From: [Leptolyngbya] sp. PCC 7376
GTDB taxonomy: Bacteria; Cyanobacteriota; Cyanobacteriia; Cyanobacteriales; MRBY01
Reading direction: 5' to 3'
Length of the DNA: 64,000 bases
Assembly (NCBI RefSeq): GCF_000316605.1
Contig: NC_019683.1
Span: 4,882,036 to 4,946,035, forward strand
Shown: piece after piece, positions 26,854 to 35,743 of the stretch
Position numbering within the stretch: the first letter of the stretch is position 1
Layout: each line of letters starts with the position of its first letter
The notes under the pieces: model-generated
Seen by the model: only the letters and a program-made list of their open reading frames with translations
Database searches by the model: none
Told to the model about the DNA's origin: nothing
Program-made: the position numbers and the translations under genes

Positions 26854-28944
26854 TTACTTAGACTTTGCCTCAGCACGCTCTTTTGCTTCCTTAATAACGT
26901 CTTCAGCAACGTTCTTCGGACAAGGAGCATAATGGTCGAACTCCATGGAGAACTGACCGCGACCAGAAGTCATTGTACGCAGATCACCAATGTAACCGAA
27001 CATCTCACTAAGAGGAACTTCAGCCTTGATGCGCGCACCAGTGGAAGCAGCATCTTGACCTTGGATCATGCCACGACGACGGTTAAGGTCACCAATTACA
27101 TCACCAACGTAATCATCGGGAGTAAAGACGTCTACCTTCATGATGGGCTCAAGAATTTGAGGGCCAGCTTTAGGTAAAGATTGACGGTAACCACTTCTTG
27201 CTGCAATCTCAAAGGCGATCGCCGAAGAGTCTACAGGGTGGAAGCCACCATCTGTGAGCGTAACCTTAAGGTCAACACAAGGGAACCCAGCAAGCACACC
27301 TTTCTCGATGGACTGCTCGAAACCTTTCTGAACCGCAGGCCAGAATTCACGAGGCACATTACCACCAGTAACCTTAGACTCGAACTGGAAGCCAGTACCA
27401 GCTTCACCGGGCTCGATTGTATAGTCAATCTTACCAAACTGACCAGAACCACCAGACTGTTTCTTGTGGGTATAGCTGTCATTAAGCAGCTTAGTAATAG
27501 ACTCACGATAAGCAACCTGAGGCTTTCCTACTTCAACTTCAACGCCATAGGTACGCTTAAGGATGTCAACCTTAATATCGAGGTGAAGCTCACCCATACC
27601 CTTGATAATCGTTTCACCACTCTCAGAGTCGGTTTCAACTTGGAAAGAAGGATCTTCTTTCATCATCTTACCGAGAGCAACACCCATCTTCTCGTTACCA
27701 CCTTTGTTCTTGGGGGTGATCGCGATAGAGATTACAGGGTCAGGGAAGACCATTGCCTCGAGGGTTGCGGGATTGTCCTTATCACAAAGCGTGTGACCCG
27801 TTTGGACATTCTTCATACCCACAATCGCGATGATGTCACCAGCTTGCGCAGTGTCAATCTCTTCACGAGAATCAGCGTGCATTTCTACCATGCGGCCAAT
27901 ACGCTCAGTTTTACCTGTCGCAGTATTGAGGATGGTGTCACCTTTATTAAGCGTACCGGAGTAGATACGAGTAAAGGTCAATGCACCGAAACGGTCATCC
28001 ATGATCTTGAATGCCAATGCGCGGAAAGGCTGCTCGGGATCAACCAAGGCATAATTACCAGTGGGATTTCCTTCTTCGTCAGTCTCTGGCTGAGGATTAA
28101 CCTCCTTAGGGTTAGGGAGATAATCGACAACTGCGTCAAGAACGAGCTGTACACCCTTATTTTTAAAGGAAGAACCACAGTAAGTGGGAAAGAAATCTAG
28201 GTTGCGAGTACCTTTACGGATACATTCTTTGAGCTCATCAATAGAAACTTCCTCACCTTCGAGGTATTTTTCCATGAGGTCATCATTCTGCTCAACCGCT
28301 GTCTCAATAAGCATTTCACGGTATTCAGCAACTTTCTCAGCCATGTCTTCGGGGACATCTTTGATTTCGTAGTTCATGGGATCCATCGAATCATCCCAGA
28401 TCCACGCTTTCTCAGTGAGGAGGTCAACAACACCAACAAATTCTTCCTCTGTTCCGATAGGCAGAACCATGACGAGAGGACGCGCATCAAGAATCTTGTC
28501 TACTTGGCCTACAACCTTGTAGAAATCTGCGCCTAGACGGTCGAGTTTGTTGACATAAATAATTCGTGCAACTTTGGATTCGTTAGCATAGCGCCAGTTT
28601 GTTTCGGACTGGGGCTCTACACCACCGGAACCACAAAATACACCGACACCGCCATCTAATACTTTGAGAGAACGATAAACTTCAATGGTGAAATCAACGT
28701 GACCGGGAGTATCGATAATGTTGAGTTGGTGCTCTTTCCAAAAACAGCTTGTTGCTGCGGACTGAATTGTAATTCCGCGCTCTTGTTCTTGGTCCATGAA
28801 GTCGGTAGTTGCCGCTCCTTCGTGAACTTCACCAATCTTGTGGATTTTTCCGGTTAACTTCAGGATACGTTCGGTGGTGGTTGTTTTACCCGCATCGACG
28901 TGAGCGAAGATACCGATATTACGATATTTGGTCAGGTCTTTCAT
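26854..28944 (-). CDS. fusA: Elongation factor G paralogue
   Basis: 696-residue translational GTPase that drives ribosomal translocation. G1 is [13 protein letters not shown], the switch I region holds [12 protein letters not shown]3 is DTPGHVDF and G4 is NKLD (instead of the more usual NKMD). Domains II-V follow to the C-terminus (about 290-690), including [20 protein letters not shown]. It stands alone with its own terminator and is not next to rpsL, rpsG or tuf, so it is probably not the str-operon copy. The segment [21 protein letters not shown] resembles the second EF-G of cyanobacteria (Synechocystis Sll1098 type). Full-length domains argue for function in translation rather than a tetracycline-resistance protein. 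Confidence 0.9.
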   Translation of the reverse strand: MKDLTKYRNIGIFAHVDAGKTTTTERILKLTGKIHKIGEVHEGAATTDFMDQEQERGITIQSAATSCFWKEHQLNIIDTPGHVDFTIEVYRSLKVLDGGVGVFCGSGGVEPQSETNWRYANESKVARIIYVNKLDRLGADFYKVVGQVDKILDARPLVMVLPIGTEEEFVGVVDLLTEKAWIWDDSMDPMNYEIKDVPEDMAEKVAEYREMLIETAVEQNDDLMEKYLEGEEVSIDELKECIRKGTRNLDFFPTYCGSSFKNKGVQLVLDAVVDYLPNPKEVNPQPETDEEGNPTGNYALVDPEQPFRALAFKIMDDRFGALTFTRIYSGTLNKGDTILNTATGKTERIGRMVEMHADSREEIDTAQAGDIIAIVGMKNVQTGHTLCDKDNPATLEAMVFPDPVISIAITPKNKGGNEKMGVALGKMMKEDPSFQVETDSESGETIIKGMGELHLDIKVDILKRTYGVEVEVGKPQVAYRESITKLLNDSYTHKKQSGGSGQFGKIDYTIEPGEAGTGFQFESKVTGGNVPREFWPAVQKGFEQSIEKGVLAGFPCVDLKVTLTDGGFHPVDSSAIAFEIAARSGYRQSLPKAGPQILEPIMKVDVFTPDDYVGDVIGDLNRRRGMIQGQDAASTGARIKAEVPLSEMFGYIGDLRTMTSGRGQFSMEFDHYAPCPKNVAEDVIKEAKERAEAKSK

Positions 28945-29299
28945 AGGTTTATGTTCGCTCTATAAAATTTAAAGTACTAAGATTTACTAGGGTGATCACT
29001 AAGTTTGGGTTGAATTAATGTACATCTGAACGTTCCTCAAGCTGTTTTAGAGCAAATCTTCAGGTCGAGGAAGGTGAGTGTATCAGTTAAAACACTTTCT
29101 TGTATTATAAGTGTCACTCATTTGTTTTGTATAAGCCGCGGAAGAATTCAAGCGAAACTTGTATCTTTGGCATCAGCAAAGAATATTAAAATCCTTACCA
29201 GCCACTATGGCAACATTACAGATTGTAAATTATCTTGTGGTGATTATAAATAGTGATAGTTGGTTGAGGTAATGATGATCGTCTAATTTTTAGAAGGTT
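28945..29299. other. Intergenic region between divergent EF-G and zinc-ribbon genes
   Basis: 355 bases without a credible frame. The rightward half holds TTGTAA (29223-29228), 16 bases, then TATAAA (29245-29250), a plausible promoter for the gene at 29300. The EF-G leader occupies the other side. Confidence 0.35.
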
Positions 29300-29686
29300 A
29301 TGTCTGAGAATCCCAGCGAAATAGATGTCTATGCGATCGCCCAGCAACTCGGTGATGAGAAGCAAGTGCGCCGCAGTACGGCAGGGCGGGATGAGCCGGA
29401 AGGGTTACAAGAAAAGTTCGATAAACTCTCTGAAAAGTACGAGGAATTGTACTGTCTAAGTCGCTCTGTTTGGGAGTTGTTGGAGGAGACAACGGATCTT
29501 CAAGAAAGTGATCTCCAAGCAAAGTTAGCCATAGTTAAAGCGCGTCAACAGCCCGCAACAAAACCGAAAGCTGAGGGTTGTCCGGAATGTGATCGCCCGC
29601 TCCAACGCATCGAAGGAAAACATCATCGCTGTATTTATTGTGGCTATATCCAAGAATTTAAGAGTCCTTTTGACAAGCTACTCTAG
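29300..29686 (+). CDS. Zinc-ribbon protein, function unknown
   Basis: 128 residues with a helical, charged N-terminal two-thirds (coiled-coil tendency about 45-80, FDKLSEKYEELYCLSRSVWE). The C-terminal zinc ribbon is CPEC...CIYC (about 96-117). AGAAGG precedes the ATG. The two-Cys-pair knuckle suggests binding of nucleic acid or protein, but the family is not one I can name. It is 40 bases upstream of the methyltransferase gene, likely cotranscribed. Confidence 0.7.
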   Translation: MSENPSEIDVYAIAQQLGDEKQVRRSTAGRDEPEGLQEKFDKLSEKYEELYCLSRSVWELLEETTDLQESDLQAKLAIVKARQQPATKPKAEGCPECDRPLQRIEGKHHRCIYCGYIQEFKSPFDKLL

Positions 29687-29726
29687 GCGATACCGTCAAT
29701 TTTGTTTTTAAGGGGATCTAAATCGT

Positions 29727-30482
29727 TTGAGCAGTTTCGATCATATTCGCATTGTCATTGTTGAGCCTGCGGGTGCTTTAAATGTTGGTTCTGTTGCCCG
29801 CGTCATGAAAAATATGGGGCTGTCGCAATTAATCCTTGTAAATCCTCGGTGTGATCATCTTGGCAAGGAAGCACGGTTAATGGCGGTAAAAGCACCGGAA
29901 ATTTTAGAGCATGCGACGGTGATGGATAGTTTGGCGGATGCGTTGCAGGGTTGTCACAAGGCGATCGCCACCACAGGTCAACCGCGAGAGTTATCGACAC
30001 CAATGGAAACGCCTAAACAGGTTTTACCGTGGGTTCTAGAGGATGATACGCCGAGTGCGATTATTTTCGGGCGAGAGGATAACGGTTTAACGAATACGGA
30101 GCTGAACCATGCCCAACGCTTCCTCTGTATTCCGACGGGCAGTGAATATACCTCTCTAAATCTAGCTCAGGCGATCGCCGTCTGCTGTTATGAGCTGCAA
30201 AGTTTGAGCACAATGGTACAACCAGTGGCTGAATCTCCCACCCAAGATTTGGCAGATCTCAAAGATCTCGAAGGCTATTATCAACATCTAGAACAGCTCT
30301 TACTAAAAATTGGCTATCTACAACCCCACACGGCTGCTGCACGTATGAATAAATTTCGGAGTTTATACAATCGGAATCAGTTAACCCAAGCAGAAACGTC
30401 GATGCTCAGGGGTATTCTTCGGCAAACAGCATGGGCGATCGCCAATCCAGACAAACTCCAATCGGAACAGCCAGACGAATAG
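29727..30482 (+). CDS. trmJ: SpoU/TrmH-family RNA 2'-O-methyltransferase (TrmJ-like)
   Basis: 251-residue SAM-dependent methyltransferase of the SPOUT fold with a trefoil knot. Motif 1 is VEPAGALNVGSVARVMKNMG, motif 2 is IIFGREDNGLTNTEL and motif 3 is IPTGSEYTSLNLAQAIAV. The N-terminal EPAGALNVGSVAR and the C-terminal extension (about 170-250, helical) are characteristic of TrmJ, which methylates tRNA position 32. It starts with TTG at 29727 preceded by AAGGGGA. A different tRNA or rRNA target is possible. Confidence 0.85.
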   Translation: MSSFDHIRIVIVEPAGALNVGSVARVMKNMGLSQLILVNPRCDHLGKEARLMAVKAPEILEHATVMDSLADALQGCHKAIATTGQPRELSTPMETPKQVLPWVLEDDTPSAIIFGREDNGLTNTELNHAQRFLCIPTGSEYTSLNLAQAIAVCCYELQSLSTMVQPVAESPTQDLADLKDLEGYYQHLEQLLLKIGYLQPHTAAARMNKFRSLYNRNQLTQAETSMLRGILRQTAWAIANPDKLQSEQPDE

Positions 30483-30509
30483 TCTTAGAATCAAGCATCA
30501 ACTCAGCCG

Positions 30510-30905
30510 TTAATTATTGCCACTAGAGTAATTTTGGAGGAATTTGAGCACAATACTCACTTGGGTCCGAATCTCAGTAGTGCAAGCATTAATTTGTCCA
30601 AGATCCTCTACACGGGCTGCATCTTCAACGGCACTACATAAATCTGGAATTTTCTTAACACTAACTGTTGCAGTCGAACCTTTCAGGCGATGGGCTTCAT
30701 ATAAAATTTTTGCCATATCACTATCGGCGATCGCGGCTTCCAACTTGGCAAAATATTTCGGTAAAATTTGCATCAGCTCCTCAAATGCAAACTGAAACAT
30801 AGACGAATCATCGCCATAAAGCTCATAAAGACCCTCAAAGTCAATGGGAGAATCCAGAGAATTTAAGGTGAATTGGTCTGGGGATTTAGACTCAGGGACA
30901 ATCAT
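30510..30905 (-). CDS. Stand-alone Hpt (histidine phosphotransfer) protein
   Basis: 131 residues: a four-helix Hpt domain with the phosphoacceptor histidine H72 in EAHRLKGSTATV, after a Ser/Asp-rich N-terminus. It should relay phosphate between a hybrid kinase and a response regulator, as in other phosphorelays. No receiver-domain gene is adjacent. A second Hpt protein lies at 57272. The gene is convergent to trmJ with 27 bases between the stops. Confidence 0.9.
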   Translation of the reverse strand: MIVPESKSPDQFTLNSLDSPIDFEGLYELYGDDSSMFQFAFEELMQILPKYFAKLEAAIADSDMAKILYEAHRLKGSTATVSVKKIPDLCSAVEDAARVEDLGQINACTTEIRTQVSIVLKFLQNYSSGNN

Positions 30906-31415
30906 TAATTAGTTAGATGTAATGCTGATAGATTTTTGAGGCAACGTCATAACACGGTCTGAAACATAGCGAAATAACTCGAGGCAAACAGACCACCATA
31001 TATTTTTTATCAATCCTCTAAAGCATTAGCGATGATTGCCACATCTATTTTCCGATGTGACTAAATCTTTTCGAATTTACAATTCACTAAAGTAAAGTCA
31101 TTTCCATCGAGTTTTCGTATTTAGGAGTGCCTATACATTAATCGTAACCATTATCTTTAGGGTACTGAGACGCGATCATGCTCATTTTTGGCACAGCCCA
31201 AATACCCATAAAACAAGCATTACAGTCAATTAACAACTATCAAAAATTCAGAACTTCAGCGATCGCTCCGACAAGCTCACCAAGATAGCGATCAATAGTA
31301 GAGGTCAAAATAGTTTGTAGAGAGTACGACTCTGAATGCTCACCCATCCGAATCGACAAAACTTCGGGCATAATAGGGAAATAATTTGTGACAATTTCAA
31401 GTTGAGGAGTGACCC
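30906..31415. other. Intergenic region with a doubtful short minus-strand frame
   Basis: 510 bases. A 66-codon frame on the minus strand (31240-31440; MPEVLSIRMGEHSESYSLQT near the middle) overlaps the start of the beta-lactamase-fold gene and has no ribosome binding site. I treat it as unproven. The GAGGAG ribosome binding site of the downstream gene sits at 31403-31408. Confidence 0.4.
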
Positions 31416-32747
31416 GTGGTTGAGAAATCACGCCGTACAAGGCGAAAAAGAAAGATTTCTTCCCAGTCCCAAGGATCTAAGTCTGGTGGCTCGAAAGAAG
31501 CTAAATCTGGCGGAAAAGTCGTTTCTTTATCTTCTCGTCGCCGTCGCCCCAAAGCCACATCCAACAAATTAAGGCCAAAAACAAATTTACAGAAGGCAGC
31601 ATCACCATCCGGAACAAAACAGGCGTCTCCACAGCGTAAAACTCGACGACGGCCAACGGCAAAATCGAGCCGTTCCAATAATCAAGCACGGCGGTTACGT
31701 CTCAAGCTTCCCAAGCCGATTTTATATCCAATCCGTTTCGCGATTGTAGGCATTGGTATCGGAGCGTTTATTGGGACTCTATTAGCAATTTCAAACTCAC
31801 GTCCCTACATTAGTGTCACCCAAGATACGGAAGAGCGTAGTCAATCTTTCGCTCCAGACGAATCGGCAAATCCTCTGCCTTTAGAGACATCGCTCGTGAC
31901 AATGCGTGAATCGGTACAGGTGGCGATCGCCGCAGACCCAGAGCTAGATGCCACGATGTTATTTGTGGATTTGGATACGGGGGAATATTTAGATGTCGCC
32001 TCTTCCCGGAGTATTTCTGCCGCAAGCACGATTAAAATCCCTGTCCTTGTCGCTTTTTTAGAAGCAGTCGATCAAGGCACAGTACAGCTACAGGACTCTC
32101 TAATAATTACCGATAATGTCAAAGGTGGAGGCTCTGGTAATTTTCAGTACAAAGATAATGGCACTGAGCTATCTGCGTTATTTGTTGCCTCTGAGATGAG
32201 CATCAATAGTGACAATACTGCCACCAACATGATTATTGAGCAGCTCGGTGGTTTTGAAGTCTTAAACCAGAAATTTCAAAGTTGGGGTCTCCAGCAAACA
32301 CAGCTTAATGCGCCTTTGCCAGATTTAGAGGGGACAAACTTGACCACGGCAAGGGATTTAGCGTTTCTACTCGCAAAAATTAGTCGAGGAGACATTTTGT
32401 CTAACCGCTCCCGCGATCGCCTGATACGGATTATGAGTTCAACTCGAAACGATAACTTATTACCCCAGACTCTGGGGCAAGGAGCGGCGATCGCCCATAA
32501 AACCGGCGATATCGGCTATATCATTGGCGACGCTGGCATTATTGATCTGCCCAACGGCAAACGCTATATTGCATCGATTTTTGTCGAGCGCCCCTATGAT
32601 GCGCCGAAAGGCAAAGAGCTTTTACACAAAATTGGCAAGCTATTTTATCAACATGCCGAGAAAAATCAACCTCAGCCTATCCCAACAGAACCCCAAGAAT
32701 CCGATAAATCCTTAGAGACAGCATCTTTCCCGGAAGAGACAAACTGA
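31416..32747 (+). CDS. Membrane-anchored serine hydrolase with class A beta-lactamase fold
   Basis: 443 residues: a long Arg/Lys/Ser-rich cytoplasmic tail (1-105), one membrane helix (about 108-128, FAIVGIGIGAFIGTLLAI), then an extracytoplasmic hydrolase domain. The active-site motifs are S204-T-I-K207, SDN (INSDNTATN) and KTG (HKTGDIG), the order found in class A beta-lactamases and low-molecular-weight PBPs. I do not see an equivalent of the catalytic Glu166 (ExxLN), so drug hydrolysis is not implied; a cell-wall role is likelier. It starts with GTG at 31416 behind GAGGAG at six bases. Confidence 0.85.
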   Translation: MVEKSRRTRRKRKISSQSQGSKSGGSKEAKSGGKVVSLSSRRRRPKATSNKLRPKTNLQKAASPSGTKQASPQRKTRRRPTAKSSRSNNQARRLRLKLPKPILYPIRFAIVGIGIGAFIGTLLAISNSRPYISVTQDTEERSQSFAPDESANPLPLETSLVTMRESVQVAIAADPELDATMLFVDLDTGEYLDVASSRSISAASTIKIPVLVAFLEAVDQGTVQLQDSLIITDNVKGGGSGNFQYKDNGTELSALFVASEMSINSDNTATNMIIEQLGGFEVLNQKFQSWGLQQTQLNAPLPDLEGTNLTTARDLAFLLAKISRGDILSNRSRDRLIRIMSSTRNDNLLPQTLGQGAAIAHKTGDIGYIIGDAGIIDLPNGKRYIASIFVERPYDAPKGKELLHKIGKLFYQHAEKNQPQPIPTEPQESDKSLETASFPEETN

Positions 32748-32765
32748 GGCCATTAAACCAATCCT

Positions 32766-33944
32766 TTAACTACGGATTTGTACTGGCATAATCAAATAGG
32801 TCATTTGCATTGCACCGAGTGGACTAAAAATGACGGGCTGATTATTTTCGTTGAGCTGCATTTGAATGTCATTACTCGGTAAAGCCTTTAGCCCTTCCGT
32901 CAAATATTTCACATTAAAGGCGATTTCGAGACTCTCTCCTGTCACTTGAGCATTGAGGGCTTCTTCACCGCTACCAACATCCTGTGCCTCCACTGATAAA
33001 TGGAGCTTTTGTCCAGCAGCATCCAATCTAAATTTCACAATATTATTTTTTTGATCCGCTAAAACGGCGACCCGCTCAATACTACTGACCAAACTGCGGC
33101 GCTCTAGAGTGACCTGACGATTAAACTGACTCGGGATGAGCTGATGGTAGGCGGGATAAGCTCCATCCAATTTACGGCTGGTTAATCTTTGATCATTGAT
33201 TTCAAAAATCACCTGGCCCTCATCTAAATGCAGTGCAACCAAATCAGATTCGTTAGCACTCGTTAACATTCGCTCCAATTCTCTCAGGGCGCGAGCAGGA
33301 ATAGTTAAAGCAAAATCCTCAAGCTCTGGCACAGGCAATTTGCCTTCTTCAGTTTCATCCTGTTCTGCTTGATCGCTTGTTTCCACTAACGCTAAGCGGT
33401 GGCCATCAGTAGCAGCAAATTCGAGGCAATCTTGTTTGTGGGTGAGGTGCACGCCTGTTAATACTTGTTTCGTTTCATCAGCACTCGCCGCAAATAAAAC
33501 ACCACTTAATCCTTCACTCAGGGCGATCGCCGGCAACATCAATTTTGTCCCTCCTTCGATAGTGGGCAATTCAGGAAACTCTTCCGCTCCAAGCCCCCGC
33601 AACTGAAAACGACCGGCCGCGGCAGTTAGCGTCGCCTGAGCGTCTCCTTCGCCCAAAGATTCTTGCGGACAGCTAAGGGACACTTCGCCTTCTGGTAGAC
33701 GAGACACAATATCATTCAACAATTTCGCCGGCAGCGTTAACGTGCCACTTTCAAGCACCTGAGCAGGAAAACTCGTCCGAATTCCCAAACTTAGGTCAAA
33801 AGCCGTTAACTGAATCTCATGGTGTCCAGCATCCGCCTTTAATAAGACGTTCCCCAAAATTGGATGAGTAGGACGCGAAGGCACAGCCCGACTCACCAGA
33901 GACAGTTGACTATTTAAATCACTTTGGCTGCAAACAAACTTCAT
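32766..33944 (-). CDS. dnaN: DNA polymerase III sliding clamp (beta subunit)
   Basis: Ring-shaped processivity factor that tethers DNA polymerase III. The three DnaN domains cover about 1-125, 130-270 and 275-392. Recognisable pieces are SRAVPSRPTHPILGNVLLKA at the start and YLIMPVQIRS at the end; MPVQ-like C-termini are typical. The ATG at 33944 (MKFVCSQSDLN) gives the standard N-terminus, whereas the frame extends seven codons upstream. Length 392 is slightly longer than E. coli (366) because of an acidic insertion about 205-220 (ETSDQAEQDETEEGKLPVPE). Confidence 0.96.
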   Translation of the reverse strand: MKFVCSQSDLNSQLSLVSRAVPSRPTHPILGNVLLKADAGHHEIQLTAFDLSLGIRTSFPAQVLESGTLTLPAKLLNDIVSRLPEGEVSLSCPQESLGEGDAQATLTAAAGRFQLRGLGAEEFPELPTIEGGTKLMLPAIALSEGLSGVLFAASADETKQVLTGVHLTHKQDCLEFAATDGHRLALVETSDQAEQDETEEGKLPVPELEDFALTIPARALRELERMLTSANESDLVALHLDEGQVIFEINDQRLTSRKLDGAYPAYHQLIPSQFNRQVTLERRSLVSSIERVAVLADQKNNIVKFRLDAAGQKLHLSVEAQDVGSGEEALNAQVTGESLEIAFNVKYLTEGLKALPSNDIQMQLNENNQPVIFSPLGAMQMTYLIMPVQIRS

Positions 33945-34331
33945 GGCGTACGGGGAAATAATCAAATAGAGCAGCTAGATTCTACTACAACATTCTCCTG
34001 ATCATCCGAACTCAAACACATTAGTTTTCAGGAGTCTCAGCCCTAATCTAACACCACTATTTTAGGTACGGTGATCACGAGTCAAGCTTGAACAATCACA
34101 CCCAAATTACTGCTGTACAATGAAAATTGTAGGGAGGCAAAGCTAGGTTAATTTACGCTCTACTGACTCGCTAGATGCATGAATCTATTCGCATGATGTT
34201 GAGGGGAAAATGTCCTTACTCCATACGTTTCAGTCGATGTCGTTGTTTCATTTTTTGTGATCAAAATTGAAACAAATTTAGACTTGGCTGGATGCATTAC
34301 ATAAAAACGCAAACAATAAAAAAGAAGATTC
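33945..34331. other. Intergenic region between divergent dnaN and cp12
   Basis: 387 bases containing the divergent promoters of dnaN and cp12. I saw no credible reading frame and no clear consensus promoter. Confidence 0.5.
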
Positions 34332-34553
34332 ATGACTAACATTCAACAACAAATTGAAAAGGAACGCGACGCAGCACGTGAGGCTTGCAACACTGATGCC
34401 ACTTCTGGTGAATGTGCTGCGGCTTGGGATGCAGTAGAAGAGCTCCAAGCTGAGGCTTCTCACCAACGTGAACAGGAACCTGAAAAGACGGAACTCGACA
34501 AGTTCTGTGATGCCAATCCAGATGCTGATGAGTGCCGTATTTACGAAGACTAA
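34332..34553 (+). CDS. cp12: Calvin-cycle regulator CP12
   Basis: 73-residue intrinsically disordered redox switch that, when oxidised, brings glyceraldehyde-3-phosphate dehydrogenase and phosphoribulokinase into an inactive complex in the dark. Both cysteine pairs are present, C19/C28 and C59/C68. Also present are the core AWDAVEELQAEASHQ and the C-terminal DANPDADECRIYED that inserts into the dehydrogenase. Length is standard. A strong terminator follows, so it is transcribed alone. Confidence 0.97.
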   Translation: MTNIQQQIEKERDAAREACNTDATSGECAAAWDAVEELQAEASHQREQEPEKTELDKFCDANPDADECRIYED

Positions 34554-34682
34554 TTTTTCTATCGAGTAGGGTGGCGATCGCCCCGGCATTTTCGTCGCAC
34601 TACTCTAAACAACAACATATTGTCTAAGCAGATAGAAAGCTCGCTGATGTATCAGTGGATTCTATCTCCTAACTAAAACCTC

Positions 34683-34719
34683 AAACAGTGGTCACTTTCC
34701 TAAGTGCCACTGTTTTGGT
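34683..34719 (+). terminator. Intrinsic terminator of cp12
   Basis: AAACAGTGG-T-CACTT (34683-34697), the loop TCCT, then AAGTG-CCACTGTTT (34702-34715) gives a 14-bp stem with one bulged T, running into a T-rich tail. Its location also argues against a translation start at 34704 for the next gene. Confidence 0.8.
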
Positions 34720-34769
34720 TTGTGTATACTAAAACAGTCAAAAACGACCGCGAAGAACAAGATAAAACT

Positions 34770-35363
34770 ATGGATGAAGCATTACTTCGGCAGCTGGCGT
34801 GGATGGATTATCGTCTTGCCGTTATTTTCACTGTCATCACGCCTATTGTGCTGCTGATCTGGAGCCTCGTTAGCAAGATCGAATCCATGCAGCGACTCCT
34901 CGGGATCTATTGGAAGGTCGCAAGCCTTCTCATGATCACCGTCTATTTACTCATTCCTAGTTGGTCAGTCGGCTATCTCACAGGTCTGCTATCTCGCATC
35001 CTTATCCCCATTAGCCTGTGGTTTTGGATCGATCTTAATGAAGAAATCCGTGACCAGCCCGCTAGTAAACTCAAACTTGTTTTTACGTCTTGGCGCTGGG
35101 CAATGACTGCGTATTGCGCAATCGGAGCATTAATTAACCTGCCGTTCTTTTCTTGCATTTTTTCAGCAACAACAAAGCAAGGTGCCTATTGTCAGGTTTG
35201 GTTAGAAGCCCCCATACGCTACAAAGAAATCCTACATGCCAACTCTTCGGCCGGTTTCCTTGGATTCCTCGGGGCCACAGGCCTCATTGTTTATGGCATT
35301 TATCTTCTATCATTTTTGATTTTTCGCCTTGGTCGACAGGGTCGTATTGCAATTGAGCAATAA
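34770..35363 (+). CDS. Polytopic membrane protein, DUF3177 type
   Basis: 197 residues with five to six hydrophobic helices: RLAVIFTVITPIVLLIWSLV, ASLLMITVYLLIPSWSVGYL, ILIPISLWFWI, WAMTAYCAIGALINLPFF, and a final GLIVYGIYLLSFLIFRLG. It matches my memory of the DUF3177 family of cyanobacteria; no function is known to me. The ATG at 34770 (MDEALLRQLAWMDYRLAV) was chosen because the 34704 start lies within the cp12 terminator hairpin. It is followed by the tRNA-Phe gene. Confidence 0.75.
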   Translation: MDEALLRQLAWMDYRLAVIFTVITPIVLLIWSLVSKIESMQRLLGIYWKVASLLMITVYLLIPSWSVGYLTGLLSRILIPISLWFWIDLNEEIRDQPASKLKLVFTSWRWAMTAYCAIGALINLPFFSCIFSATTKQGAYCQVWLEAPIRYKEILHANSSAGFLGFLGATGLIVYGIYLLSFLIFRLGRQGRIAIEQ

Positions 35364-35402
35364 GCCGAATTTAAACGTGCATAAATTTTTCAAGAAAAAC
35401 TC

Positions 35403-35431
35403 TTGCCAATCGAAAATTGTTTTGCTATCTT
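35403..35431 (+). promoter_or_regulatory. Promoter of the tRNA-Phe gene
   Basis: TTGCCA (35403-35408), 17 bases, TATCTT (35426-35431), with an extended -10 TG one base before. Predicted start of transcription is about 35438, 12 bases before the tRNA. Confidence 0.6.
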
Positions 35432-35449
35432 AGAACTTGTGCGCAAAAC

Positions 35450-35522
<73 letters not shown>

Positions 35523-35534
35523 CTTAATAATTTC

Positions 35535-35566
35535 AAGGGACTTACAGCGATTGTGAGTCCCTTTTG
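35535..35566 (+). terminator. Intrinsic terminator behind tRNA-Phe
   Basis: AAGGGACT (35535-35542) pairs with AGTCCCTT (35556-35563), with an inner ACA/TGT pair extending the stem; TTTTG follows. It lies 12 bases behind the tRNA. Confidence 0.8.
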
Positions 35567-35743
35567 TTATGGGAATATTTTCTGGGGAAGTTGGGCGATC
35601 ACCAACACTTTTTTACTGAAAATTATTTCGAGAAAATAAGTCTTCACAATTGTGAACCAGACCAGAAAGCTTATTTGCTGATTCTGGATAAAGCTGGTTA
35701 GGATACGTAATTAGAGATCGAGCCTTTTCAGAGATCGTTGGAC

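Noticed and set aside
27181-28200. 339-codon plus-strand frame opposite the EF-G gene
   Set aside because: It is the complement of a conserved coding sequence; EF-G occupies the other strand with all its motifs, and the translation resembles no protein family.
31240-31440. 66-codon minus-strand frame overlapping the beta-lactamase-fold gene
   Set aside because: Has a moderately protein-like composition but no ribosome binding site and would cover the start of a well-supported gene.
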